A stretch of DNA of 46,242 nucleotides from an uncultured Prevotellaceae bacterium (GCA_947170495.1 CAMVUB010000020.1:1-46242); one strand, 5' to 3'; counted from the stretch's first letter, positions 34,087 through 42,244 are shown. Notes: generated from the letters alone by a model not told the origin. Numbers and translations are program-made.

Positions 34087-34814
34087 GTATACAGTCCTCC
34101 ATTAATACTAATCACCTCGCCTGTGATGTAGCTCGCCTCGTCCGATGCCAGGAAGGCCACGGCCGCAGCCACCTCCTCCGGACGCCCGAAGCGCTGCATT
34201 GGCACCAGCTTCTTCAGCTCCTCCACGGGCAGCTCCTTCGTCATGTCCGTGTCGATGAAGCCCGGAGCCACGGCATTCACCGTCACGCTCCGTGCCGCCA
34301 CCTCCTGCGCTAGCGCCTTCGTGGCACCGATCAGCGCAGCCTTCGCGGCGCTGTAGTTCGTCTGCCCCGGCATACCCTTGAGGCCGCTCAGCGACGTCAC
34401 ATTCACGATGCGCCCGCCGCGACGGCGAGGCATCATATGCTTCAGCACGCGGCGCGTGAGGTAGAAGAAACCGTTCAGCGACGTGTCCACCACCTGGTGC
34501 CACTCCTCGTCGGACATCATGAACATCACATTGTCCCTGCGGATGCCCGCATTGTTCACCAGCACACTGATGTAATCCTCCGGGTGGCGCGCCTCCCATG
34601 CGTCGAGGGCCGCCTCCACCTGTTCCTGCTTGGCCACGTCAAATGGCAGCAGTTCCGCCTGTCCGCCAGCAGCCTCTATCAACCCCTTCACTTCCTCCGC
34701 AGCTGCCGTGTTCGACTGGTAGTTGATGATCACGGGCAACCCCGTCTCCGCCAGCTTTAGGCAGATGGCTCGTCCGATGCCGCGCGAGCCTCCTGTAACT
34801 AAGATATATTTCAT
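34083..34814 (-). CDS. fabG: FabG-type 3-ketoacyl-ACP reductase (APE cluster)
   Basis: A 243-residue short-chain dehydrogenase. The NADPH motif is TGGSRGIG (7-14), the NNAG motif is at 87-90, and catalytic Ser141 (NVTSLSG), Tyr154 and Lys158 (YSAAK) are present. The C-terminus EVISINGGLYT is typical of FabG. It reduces beta-keto groups before dehydration to extend the polyene. It is the first gene of the operon and is preceded by the only convincing promoter of the cluster (34846-34853). Its clustering with APE ketosynthases makes it the pathway reductase rather than the housekeeping FabG. Confidence 0.93.
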   Translation of the reverse strand: MKYILVTGGSRGIGRAICLKLAETGLPVIINYQSNTAAAEEVKGLIEAAGGQAELLPFDVAKQEQVEAALDAWEARHPEDYISVLVNNAGIRRDNVMFMMSDEEWHQVVDTSLNGFFYLTRRVLKHMMPRRRGGRIVNVTSLSGLKGMPGQTNYSAAKAALIGATKALAQEVAARSVTVNAVAPGFIDTDMTKELPVEELKKLVPMQRFGRPEEVAAAVAFLASDEASYITGEVISINGGLYT

Positions 34815-34845
34815 TTATATTGTACGTGTACGCGATATGAGGCCG

Positions 34846-34853
34846 CAAAGGTA
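34846..34853 (-). promoter_or_regulatory. -7 box of the APE operon
   Basis: TACCTTTG on the minus strand, an exact TAnnTTTG match, 31 bases before the fabG ATG. I see no other clear -7 box down to 10510, which supports a single long operon. Confidence 0.75.
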
Positions 34854-34970
34854 CGCATAAAAAACCGAACCACCGCACGAAACCCCAAATAATTTCGCAT
34901 CAAGCCCATTTTTCCTTCCCCACATCATGTAAAACCTACACTCTTCCCTTCCGCAAAGTCCGCCCTCCAA

Positions 34971-35002
34971 CCACTGCCCCGAATCAGGGCAGTGGCTTGT
35001 TT
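34971..35002 (+). terminator. Hairpin followed by T-rich sequence
   Basis: CCACTGCCC pairs with GGGCAGTGG around a 7-base loop, followed by CTTGTTTTT. It reads as a plus-strand terminator, although no plus-strand gene precedes it. Confidence 0.5.
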
Positions 35003-35046
35003 TTAGTGCCTCATCTCGAAAAATGGAGAGATTTTTGTGCCCCTTC

Positions 35047-35127
35047 AATTTGGCAATCAGCGACTGCCAAATTACAAACGACCGAAAATCAAGCAGATGG
35101 AATTTTGCAGACAGCGTCTGCAAAATT
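35047..35127. repeat. Two related hairpins with AGC loops
   Basis: AATTTGGCAATC / GACTGCCAAATT (35047-35073, one mismatch) and AATTTTGCAGAC / GTCTGCAAAATT (35101-35127, perfect), each around AGC. The starts are 54 bases apart. The arm base at position 6 changes as a pair (G-C to T-A). Confidence 0.75.
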
Positions 35128-35246
35128 GGAAGAATGGTGCACTAAGCAGAAGCTTTAATCCCACCGTGAATTTCTCGCGGAGCTTATAGTTAGGGCCGTG
35201 AAAAGATGTTCCGAAAGTTGGGAAAGGAGTTTGACTGTGAAGACAG

Positions 35247-35819
35247 CTATTTAATTCGTGTGAAAGTTATATAGTACTTATACACCAGAGGCCCTTCCCA
35301 GAATAAATCTGTATATGGCACTTCAGAGATAATAGAGGCAATGGTGAACGTATTATATGAACTTTTGATTATTTTAGCGACAAGCAAGCCCTTATATTTT
35401 TTATTGTTCGACGGAATATAAACCTCCTGGTCAGAGACAAACCAATTTTTACAATTGTTGTAGTCATACATGATTAGCTCATCAGCTGTGTAGGCTCCAT
35501 TTTGTATCCTGTTTGTATATTCTATGTCTGACTCACTATCTTTTCGTTTTAATAATCTCATTCTTCCAGTAACGGAATAATAATTCTTTTCACCTTGAAT
35601 AGGTTCAAATGAGAACTCTTGATAACCGTATATAAAGTCATTATATTTATACGTAGCTGAATCTCCGAGGACAGAGCCTTCCGTACTTCCACTGACGTAC
35701 CATTGGCCCTCTAATGTAAAGGGCTTATTATTGATTTGAGTTTCGCCTGTTGTTGAGTCCTCATTATTGCAGGCTATAGTCAACATGGCCAATGCAACAA
35801 AATATAGAAATCTTTTCAT
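35247..35819 (-). CDS. Lipoprotein of unknown function
   Basis: A 190-residue protein. The signal MKRFLYFVALAMLTIAC ends in a lipobox with Cys17, so it is predicted to be lipid-anchored. The mature part is polar and Tyr-rich (FIYGYQEFSFEPIQGEKNYYSVTGRM, VYKYYITFTRIK), beta-type, with no enzymatic motif. The start at 35819 is chosen because it begins the lipoprotein signal; the frame is open to 35906. The gene is strikingly A+T-rich compared with the GC-rich operon next to it, which suggests recent acquisition or a different origin (inference). Confidence 0.8.
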   Translation of the reverse strand: MKRFLYFVALAMLTIACNNEDSTTGETQINNKPFTLEGQWYVSGSTEGSVLGDSATYKYNDFIYGYQEFSFEPIQGEKNYYSVTGRMRLLKRKDSESDIEYTNRIQNGAYTADELIMYDYNNCKNWFVSDQEVYIPSNNKKYKGLLVAKIIKSSYNTFTIASIISEVPYTDLFWEGPLVYKYYITFTRIK

Positions 35820-35865
35820 ATCGCTAAATGAGGTATAAGGTTCAGTAAATGTTCGTTTCTCGGCA

Positions 35866-35873
35866 CAAAGATA
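35866..35873 (-). promoter_or_regulatory. -7 box of the lipoprotein gene
   Basis: TATCTTTG on the minus strand, an exact TAnnTTTG match, 46 bases before the ATG. Confidence 0.65.
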
Positions 35874-36055
35874 TGGATTATTTCTCACTCGAGAGCTATT
35901 CAGCAAGAAAAAAAGTCATGCGGTTTTTCCTTATTAAGAATTTTTCTGGATAAGCAAAAGTGGCTGGAGGGCACGTGGATAGAGGGGAGTGGAGGGGAAA
36001 GAGGGGTTGTTCGTGTCTTCGAGGGTTCCCCATAAAAGTTTTTGGCGAGAAAAAG

Positions 36056-36438
36056 CCTCATTCCCTCAAACTTGTTGAATCTCAGGCTGTAGAGGCTGAG
36101 GGAAAGCTGAGGGAATGAGGGAAATGGGGAGAGAATAGTATCAGCGGCTACTTAGAAACCTCTGTGGAAGCGTTCTGGGGACAGACGCGGTAGCGCTCGC
36201 CGTAGGCCGTATGGCGGTATTGATAAGGTTGCGATGGTAATAAGGTCAGGTGCTTATGGCGAATTCCACCGGTGGAACTCGCCGTAAGATCAGGCTCTTC
36301 ACGGGCGAGGAGCATTTTTTTAATCCTGCACCCCTTCATTTCGTTGCCTTTTGTCACTTTTCCCTCACTCTCTCACCCTTTCCCTCAGCATTCCCTCAAG
36401 CTTATTGGCTAATAGTCAACAAGTTTGAGGGAATGAGG
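36056..36438. mobile_element. MITE-like element with 23-bp perfect terminal inverted repeats
   Basis: The 23 bases at 36056-36078 (CCTCATTCCCTCAAACTTGT then TGA) are the exact reverse complement of 36416-36438. The 383-bp unit has no gene of its own. It carries many TTCCCTCA / TGAGGGAA motifs inside both ends and a long internal palindrome at 36253-36288. No target-site duplication is obvious. Confidence 0.65.
36253..36288. repeat. Internal palindrome of the MITE-like element
   Basis: CTTATGGCGAATTCCACC followed directly by its reverse complement with two changes, both of which leave G-T pairs possible in RNA. Confidence 0.7.
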
Positions 36439-36473
36439 GATTCTGACAATAAAAAAATAAAATGGAGTCCTCG

Positions 36474-38114
36474 TCACTTCACGAGGATCTTGCGATGGTC
36501 GTGGATGTAGAGACCTTTGCGGGGGTGGGAGAGGGGGATGCCCTGGAGGTTGTACCACGTGGAGGTGGCGGCGGGCGGGGCCGCAATGGCGGTGATGGCG
36601 TCCTTTACCACATCGAACAGGCGCATATAGAAATAGGTGTCCGCAAGTTCAAGCACCAGCATATAGGGGTAGGCCTGATAGGGGTGACAGAGGTGCCACT
36701 CCGTGTCGCCCTCGAAGCGATAGACCTGGCAGAGCAGGTAAGTGCCGCTGGGTAAGCTGGCATCGAAGGAGATGCGGGGGTTGTTGAGGAAGTGGTCTTG
36801 CTGCTGGGCAGCAATTGTGACGGCTTTATTACTGACGAGCTGCACGAAGGTGTCGCCCTGATAGAGCGCCCAGCCTATCTCGGCTTTGAGGGTGGACGCG
36901 GGCTCGAGGTTGTATTGTGCCACCACGCTGCCCTCCAGGTCGTAGGTCTCCGCGCGACTGTGCAGATACAGGTCTGACGATTCACTGACGCTGCACTGCA
37001 TGGCGGGCAGCAGCTGCTCGTTCTCCTGGATGGGTTGTAAGCCTACAAAGGCATATTGGTCGTACTGGTATGTGCCATGCGTTCCTGGGCTCAGTACTGA
37101 GAGGGCGAAGAAGCCGTCGTACTGGCCGCTCCAACCCCAGTTGACGTGGAAGAGGCCGTTGGCATCGCAGCCGTCAACGATGAAGAGGTGCCCGACTCTT
37201 TCATTTTTACCGCGATAGAGCACGGGGCGGCCAGCCTCGAGCTCGTCGTAGATGATGTCAGTCCAGCGGCTGGTGGTGTAGCTGTCGCGCCGCAGCAAAC
37301 GGCAGTTGGGGCTGTAGTGGAACGTGGAGATCATGTCCTCCGCCGTCAAGCTGGCTGTGGATTCGTCCGTAGCATATTGCATCTCCACGGCCTGCCCGCA
37401 GTAGCGCATCAGTTCTGCCACGGCATCTGCCGAGGGCCCTGTGGCGGTCTTGGCGTAGGTGGTCTGCATCTGCTCCCATTTGAAGGTCGTGGCGGGTAGC
37501 TCCTTGACGGTGTGGCCATGGGCCGCGTAGCTGTCCAGCGCCTCGCACGCCAGCGGCCACCTCCAGTAGTGCATGAACTCCGCCATCGCCGTGGCCACAC
37601 AGCCCGCGAGGCAGCGGTTAGTGGCATCGTAGCCGGGGTCATCGTAATCGACATAGTTGCCGTCGGGGCACCAGCTGTTATAGGGCGCTGTTTGGTTCCA
37701 TTGCGCCGTGAGCATCGGTGCGATGGCCTTGTCGCTGGCTCTGCGCGCTGCGGTCTTCATGGGTTCTGCGGTCTCCAAGCTTTCTATCTGGCGGGCGTAG
37801 CCCTCCAGCCACCAGCGCACGTTCGGGGGCAGCGATGCCTCGTCCAGGTTGCCCTGCAGGGCGTAGCCGAGGATCTCCGTGGCGCGGTCGTCGGCGCTGA
37901 CGATGACAAAGCCGCCGTTGTCAGCGGCATTGAAGATGTAGTAGGGCTCGTTCGTCCGTGGTGCCTTGGCGCGTGGCGCAGCAGCGTCGGCCACGAAGTG
38001 CCTGTCGGGAAGGACGCGCTGCGCCTTCATGAGAGCCTCGTTTCTATCGATTCCATCGGCATTTGCGACCATGGCAGCGGCCAGCGTGATGAGGAGTAGT
38101 AGATGCTTTTTCAT
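36474..38114 (-). CDS. Secreted C10-family cysteine peptidase (streptopain-like)
   Basis: A 546-residue exported protease. The signal peptide MKKHLLLLITLAAAMVANA is followed by an inhibitory propeptide (about 20-130, with YYIFNAADNGGFVIVSADDRATEILGYA, typical of the C10 pro-domain). The mature domain has catalytic Cys172 in CLAGCVATAMAEFMHYW and His309 in VGHLFIVDGCD, followed by FHVNWGWSGQYDGFF. A C-terminal beta domain ends with YNLQGIPL...GLYIHDHRKILVK, the same sorting-tail type as the surface protein and the GH95 enzyme. It probably acts on host or dietary protein at the cell surface. Relatives include streptopain and prtH/interpain-type enzymes. Confidence 0.93.
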   Translation of the reverse strand: MKKHLLLLITLAAAMVANADGIDRNEALMKAQRVLPDRHFVADAAAPRAKAPRTNEPYYIFNAADNGGFVIVSADDRATEILGYALQGNLDEASLPPNVRWWLEGYARQIESLETAEPMKTAARRASDKAIAPMLTAQWNQTAPYNSWCPDGNYVDYDDPGYDATNRCLAGCVATAMAEFMHYWRWPLACEALDSYAAHGHTVKELPATTFKWEQMQTTYAKTATGPSADAVAELMRYCGQAVEMQYATDESTASLTAEDMISTFHYSPNCRLLRRDSYTTSRWTDIIYDELEAGRPVLYRGKNERVGHLFIVDGCDANGLFHVNWGWSGQYDGFFALSVLSPGTHGTYQYDQYAFVGLQPIQENEQLLPAMQCSVSESSDLYLHSRAETYDLEGSVVAQYNLEPASTLKAEIGWALYQGDTFVQLVSNKAVTIAAQQQDHFLNNPRISFDASLPSGTYLLCQVYRFEGDTEWHLCHPYQAYPYMLVLELADTYFYMRLFDVVKDAITAIAAPPAATSTWYNLQGIPLSHPRKGLYIHDHRKILVK

Positions 38115-38153
38115 AGGCTATAAGCAATGAGTAGCGGTGGTCTTAGTACGAGG

Positions 38154-38161
38154 CAAAGGTA
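38154..38161 (-). promoter_or_regulatory. -7 box of the C10 peptidase gene
   Basis: TACCTTTG on the minus strand, 39 bases before the ATG. Confidence 0.7.
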
Positions 38162-38258
38162 GGCATTATATCCTGAACTTTACCACAAAAAAGGAAAAAA
38201 GTGACGGCTGTTCCTGATTTATTTCTCGTTTTATGCATTCGGAACGCAGTTTTTTGCC

Positions 38259-38266
38259 TATATTTG
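38259..38266 (+). promoter_or_regulatory. -7 box of the carboxyltransferase gene
   Basis: TATATTTG, an exact TAnnTTTG match, 31 bases before the ATG at 38298. Confidence 0.65.
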
Positions 38267-38297
38267 CAGCAGAAAATCGACTTTCAACACCATTTTC

Positions 38298-40082
38298 ATG
38301 AAGAAAAGAATCCAATTCAGCCTGGTCTATCGCGATATGTGGCAGAGCTCAGGCAAGTTCCAGCCGCGCAAAGACCAGCTGGAACGCATCGCACCCGCCA
38401 TCATCGATATGGGTGTCTTCGACCGCGTGGAAACCAATGGCGGCGCCTTCGAGCAGGTGAACCTGCTGGCGGGCGAGAACCCCAACGCCGCCGTGCGCGC
38501 CTTCTGCAAGCCCTTCAATGAGGTGGGCATCAAGACGCACATGCTGGACCGCGGCCTCAACGCCCTGCGTATGTACCCCGTGCCCGACGATGTGCGCGAG
38601 CTGCAATATAAGGTGAAGCACGCCCAGGGCGTGGATATCCCCCGTATCTTCTGCGGCCTGAACGATGTCCGCAATATCATCCCCTCGGTGAAGTGGGCCA
38701 AGGCCGCGGGCATGACGCCGCAGGCCACGCTCTGCATCACTACCTCGCCCGTGCACACGGTGGAGTACTACCTGAACATCGCCGACCAGGTCATCGCTGC
38801 CGGTGCCGAGGAGATCTGCCTCAAGGACATGGCCGGCATCGGACAGCCCGCACTCCTGGGCGCCCTCACCAAGGCCATCAAGACCAAGCACCCCGACATC
38901 ATCATCCAGTACCACGGCCACAGCGGCCCCGGCCTCTCCATGGCCAGCATCCTGGAGGTCTGCAACAATGGCGCCGACGTCATCGACACCGCCATCGAGC
39001 CGCTGTCGTGGGGTAAGGTGCACCCGGACATCATCAGCGTGCAGTCGATGCTGAAGAACGAGGGCTTCGAGGTGAAGGAAATCAATATGAACGCGTACAT
39101 GAAGGCGCGCGCGCTCACGCAAGAGTTCATCGACGACTGGCTCGGCTACTTCATCAACCCGGGCAACAAGCTCATGAGCTCGCTGCTCCTGGGCTGCGGC
39201 CTCCCCGGCGGCATGATGGGTTCCATGATGGCCGACCTCGCCGGCATCCACGGCGTCATCAACCAGACGCTGAAAGCCAAGGGCGAGCCCGAGCTCTCGC
39301 AGGACGACATCCTCGTGAAGCTCTTTGACGAGGTGGCCTACGTGTGGCCGCGCGTGGGTTATCCCCCATTGGTCACGCCCTTCTCGCAGTATGTCAAGAA
39401 CATCGCCCTCATGAACCTGCTCACCATGGCGCAGGGCAAGGGCCGCTTCGTGATGATGGACGACAGCATGTGGGGCATGATCCTGGGCAAAAGCGGCAAA
39501 ATCCCCGGTTCCATCGACCCCGAGCTCGTGGAGCTGGCCAAGAAGCAAGGCCGCGAGTTCACCGATGCCGACCCGCACACGCTGCTGAAGAACGCCCTGC
39601 CCGACTTCATCAAGGAGATGGAGGAGAACGGCTGGGAGCGCGGACAGGACGACGAAGAGCTCTACGAGCTGGCCATGCACCCCGAGCAGTACCGCAACTA
39701 CAAGAGTGGTCAGGCCAAGAAGAACTTCCTTGCCGACCTGGAGAAAGCCAAGGTCGCCAAGGCACAGAGCGCCGCAGGCCCCAAGGTGTCCGTGGAGGAG
39801 CTCAGCGCCTTCAAGCACGCGAAGGCCGACGCCATCGCGGCACCCGAGAACGGCCAGGTGCTCTTCGAGGTCAGCGGCGATGCCGGCGTGACACGCTGCA
39901 TCGAGCCCGCCATCGGCACCGAATATAAGGAGGGCGACACCGTCTGCTACCTGCAGACGCAGTACGGACAGCTCGTACCTTTGAAGGCCCCCTTCGCTGG
40001 CAAGCTCGTGGATATCACCGCCTTCCAGGGCAAGAAGGTCATCAAGGGCCAGGCCATCGCATGGTTAGAGCGCAAGGCCTGA
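38298..40082 (+). CDS. Carboxyltransferase of the oxaloacetate decarboxylase alpha / pyruvate carboxylase B type
   Basis: A 594-residue cytosolic biotin-dependent-type carboxyltransferase. The TIM barrel shows YRDMWQSSGKF (11-21), Lys176 in EEICLKDMAGIG (the lysine that is carboxylated in the family) and the metal ligands His206 and His208 in YHGHSGPGLS. A post-barrel conserved region (PGNKLMSSLLLGCGLPGGMMGSM) follows. The C-terminus folds like a biotinyl domain (GDTVCYLQTQYGQLVPLKAP..GKLVDI..GKKVIKGQAI), but the usual AMKM with the biotin-accepting lysine is replaced by TQYG (554-557). The enzyme may therefore use biotin on another protein. It has its own promoter and is not obviously in an operon with other decarboxylase subunits. 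Confidence 0.88.
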   Translation: MKKRIQFSLVYRDMWQSSGKFQPRKDQLERIAPAIIDMGVFDRVETNGGAFEQVNLLAGENPNAAVRAFCKPFNEVGIKTHMLDRGLNALRMYPVPDDVRELQYKVKHAQGVDIPRIFCGLNDVRNIIPSVKWAKAAGMTPQATLCITTSPVHTVEYYLNIADQVIAAGAEEICLKDMAGIGQPALLGALTKAIKTKHPDIIIQYHGHSGPGLSMASILEVCNNGADVIDTAIEPLSWGKVHPDIISVQSMLKNEGFEVKEINMNAYMKARALTQEFIDDWLGYFINPGNKLMSSLLLGCGLPGGMMGSMMADLAGIHGVINQTLKAKGEPELSQDDILVKLFDEVAYVWPRVGYPPLVTPFSQYVKNIALMNLLTMAQGKGRFVMMDDSMWGMILGKSGKIPGSIDPELVELAKKQGREFTDADPHTLLKNALPDFIKEMEENGWERGQDDEELYELAMHPEQYRNYKSGQAKKNFLADLEKAKVAKAQSAAGPKVSVEELSAFKHAKADAIAAPENGQVLFEVSGDAGVTRCIEPAIGTEYKEGDTVCYLQTQYGQLVPLKAPFAGKLVDITAFQGKKVIKGQAIAWLERKA

Positions 40083-40101
40083 GCAAGAACCAAGAGAAAA
40101 C

Positions 40102-40887
40102 TTATCGTTTGATGATAGCGCGCACGGCAAACCAGCCGTGCGCTGCTATTGCATGGCCCCAGCCGTAGTGGCGGCCCATCAGTCGCAGACGCTCCATGAG
40201 AGAGCGGCGGTGGTTGCGCGTCGTCATGCCCTCGGCCAGGTAGTCGGTGAGGATGAGGTGCGTGTTGTGGAGCGTCAGATGGCGCTTCTCGGCGCGCCGC
40301 ATCACGCGGATGCACCAGTCGTAGTCGGCCGAGAAGCGGAAGCGGAGGTCGTAGAGGTTGCTGCGGGCGATGTCGGTGCGCACATAGAAGCTCTGGTGGC
40401 ACACCAGCATACCGCTGAGGAAACAGCCGGAGGTCAGCTGCTCGGGCGCCTGCAGACGGCGGTGGCGCAGGAAGTGGCCGTCGTTGTCCACGAGGTCCGT
40501 CTCGCCATAGGCCACGGCGGGGCGGCGCGACGGGTTGTAGCGCGCCTCCAGCTGTGCGGCCACCTCGGCCAGCGTGGTGGGGCTGTGGAACTTGTCGCCG
40601 GCATTCAGGAAGATGATGTAGTCGCCCTTGGCCTGCAGGATGGCCTTGTTCATGGCATCGTAGAGGCCGTTGTCCGGCTCGCGCACCAGCACAATCTGGT
40701 GGGGGTGGCGCTCGTCGGTGTTGCGCTCCACGTAGTGCTGGATCTCGGTCATCGTGGAGTCATTGGAGCAGCCGTCCACGATGAGGTGCTCCACAGCGGT
40801 GTGAGTCTGTTGGGAGACGCTGTCGAGCGTGCGGCGGATGGTGGCGCCTGCGTTATAGGTGACGGTGACTACCGTGAAGCGTATCAT
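40102..40887 (-). CDS. Family 2 glycosyltransferase (WcaA-like)
   Basis: A 261-residue GT-A enzyme. VVTVTYNAGATIRRTLDSV (6-24), HLIVDGCSNDSTMTEI, EPDNGLYDAMNKAI and FLNAGDKFHSP match the bacterial capsule/exopolysaccharide GT2 group (WcaA/colanic type). FSADYDWCIRVMRR is the acceptor-side ED/DxD region. The gene is downstream of the GT4 gene in the same direction across a 16-unit heptamer tract and has no promoter of its own, so the two are probably one transcription unit for surface polysaccharide. The 3' end carries a GC-rich hairpin (40120-40143) inside the coding region. Confidence 0.92.
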   Translation of the reverse strand: MIRFTVVTVTYNAGATIRRTLDSVSQQTHTAVEHLIVDGCSNDSTMTEIQHYVERNTDERHPHQIVLVREPDNGLYDAMNKAILQAKGDYIIFLNAGDKFHSPTTLAEVAAQLEARYNPSRRPAVAYGETDLVDNDGHFLRHRRLQAPEQLTSGCFLSGMLVCHQSFYVRTDIARSNLYDLRFRFSADYDWCIRVMRRAEKRHLTLHNTHLILTDYLAEGMTTRNHRRSLMERLRLMGRHYGWGHAIAAHGWFAVRAIIKR

Positions 40888-40892
40888 TATCT

Positions 40893-41004
40893 CTTTAAAC
40901 CTTAAACTTTAAACCTTAAACTTTAAACCTTAAACTTTAAACCTTAAACTTTAAACCTTAAACTTTAAACCATAAACCCTCAACCATAAACCTTAAGCCA
41001 TAAG
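40893..41004. repeat. Heptamer tract, sixteen units, between two glycosyltransferase genes
   Basis: Eleven units alternate CTTTAAA and CCTTAAA without error (40893-40969). CCATAAA, CCCTCAA, CCATAAA, CCTTAAG and CCATAAG follow. The last units include the stop codon of the upstream GT4 gene. It is the longest tract in the window (112 bp). Confidence 0.93.
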
Positions 41005-42228
41005 CCGCTCGTAGAGCTCGATGTACTGCCGCACGACCGCCTCTTCGCCGAAGCGGGCGGCCACGCTCTGCCGCAGCATGTCCGCAGGCAGGTGTGCGTC
41101 CAGCGCCCAGCGGATGCCGGCGGCCAGGTCGCCGATGTCGCCGTAGCGAGCCAGGTAGCCGTCGCGCAGATGGCAGATGATGTCGGTCTGTCCGCCGCGG
41201 TCGAAGCTCACGGGCGTGCAGCCGCAGGCCATGGCCTCGGCCAGCGTCTGCCCGAAGGTCTCGTAGTCCGAGGCACAGACGGCCACGTCGGCAGCGGCGT
41301 ACAAACGGCTTAGCGCCAGCGCGCCCTCCACTCGGCCCACGGCGGTGTAGGGCACCGGGATGCGGCCCAGCCAGCTCTTGTCCTTCAGCGTGCCAAAGAG
41401 CAGCAGGTGCAGCGGCCGCCCACCGCTCACCACCTTCTGCAACGCTGCCAGCAGGCGCGGAAGCCCCTTGAGCGGTTGGTCCAGGCGCGCTGCGCCGAAC
41501 ACGACAACCGCTGCATCCGCGGGGATGCCCAGCTGGCGGCGCGCCTCCGCCTTGTCCTGTGGCTGGAACTGATCTATCGGCAGGACGTTGGGGATCACCG
41601 TGATGCGATGTCCCTGTGTAAGCGCACTCTCGCGGGCACGCTCTGCCGTCCATGCGCTCACGGCGACAAAGGCGAGGTGCCCCTTGGCGTAGGCCGCCAG
41701 CTTCTGCCCGAACACGCGCCAGGCGAGGTCGCGGGCTGCAGGGGCCTGCAGCTGCGGGCAGTCGTGGCAATGGGTGTGATAGAGCATGCACTCGCCCGGA
41801 TGGTGGCAAACGCCGGTGACGGGCCACAGGTCGTGGAGCGTCCATACCACGGGCTTGCCGCTCTGGAGTATCTTCTGAATCTGCCGCATCGACAGCAGCC
41901 CCTGATTCACCCAGTGCAAGTGGATGATGTCGGCCTGCTGGAAGGCTGGCAGCCGCGTGATGTCAACGCCCGCATTGGCGATATCCACCGCCCACAGCCC
42001 CTGAAGGCTGAAGCGATTGGCCACCCAGATGCAGAAACGCTCCCAGAGGAACGCCCAGCGCAGGCGCCAGCGCGGCAGCAGGGCGATGGTGGAAGATTTC
42101 TCACTCTGCTTGTCGCGTACCAGCATCTGTACCTCCACGCCCTGTCGCTGCAGGGCATCAGCGAGGCGCGAAGAAGCCACCGCTGCCCCGCCCGTCAGTT
42201 CGCTTGTATTGACAATCAGTACACGCAT
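40993..42228 (-). CDS. Family 4 glycosyltransferase
   Basis: A 411-residue GT-B enzyme. The N-terminal MRVLIVNTSELTGGAAVASSRLADAL is the acceptor-domain start. HLHWVNQGLLS, WTLHDLWPVTGVCHHPGEC and a Cys-containing region (YHTHCHDCPQL) are typical of the WcaC-like subgroup. The donor-site motif is ETFGQTLAEAMACGCTPVSFDRGGQTD near the C-terminus. It probably builds exopolysaccharide or capsule with the neighbouring GT2. The start codon is 8 bases from a -7 box, so the transcript is nearly leaderless. Confidence 0.92.
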   Translation of the reverse strand: MRVLIVNTSELTGGAAVASSRLADALQRQGVEVQMLVRDKQSEKSSTIALLPRWRLRWAFLWERFCIWVANRFSLQGLWAVDIANAGVDITRLPAFQQADIIHLHWVNQGLLSMRQIQKILQSGKPVVWTLHDLWPVTGVCHHPGECMLYHTHCHDCPQLQAPAARDLAWRVFGQKLAAYAKGHLAFVAVSAWTAERARESALTQGHRITVIPNVLPIDQFQPQDKAEARRQLGIPADAAVVVFGAARLDQPLKGLPRLLAALQKVVSGGRPLHLLLFGTLKDKSWLGRIPVPYTAVGRVEGALALSRLYAAADVAVCASDYETFGQTLAEAMACGCTPVSFDRGGQTDIICHLRDGYLARYGDIGDLAAGIRWALDAHLPADMLRQSVAARFGEEAVVRQYIELYERLMA

Positions 42229-42236
42229 TCTGGGTG

Positions 42237-42244
42237 CAAAAGTA
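42237..42244 (-). promoter_or_regulatory. -7 box of the glycosyltransferase pair
   Basis: TACTTTTG on the minus strand, an exact TAnnTTTG match. The ATG begins at 42228, leaving little or no 5' leader. Confidence 0.65.

Larger units (their letters stand above)
34854..35246. other. Gene-free stretch with three hairpins
   Basis: No credible gene. It holds a hairpin at 34971-34995 and a pair of similar hairpins at 35047-35073 and 35101-35127, listed separately. The rest shows nothing that I can name. Confidence 0.6.

Noticed and set aside
10510..34814. A flexirubin (dialkylresorcinol) cluster
   Set aside because: No DarA/DarB-type genes or aromatic ammonia lyase are seen in the window; the gene set fits an aryl polyene alone. 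Genes outside the window could change this.
34815..35123. Minus-strand 102-codon frame upstream of fabG
   Set aside because: It runs through the fabG promoter and hairpins, has no ribosome site and no recognisable features.
40120..40143. GC-rich hairpin between the convergent carboxyltransferase and GT2 genes as a two-way terminator
   Set aside because: It lies inside the GT2 coding region and has no T-run on either side.
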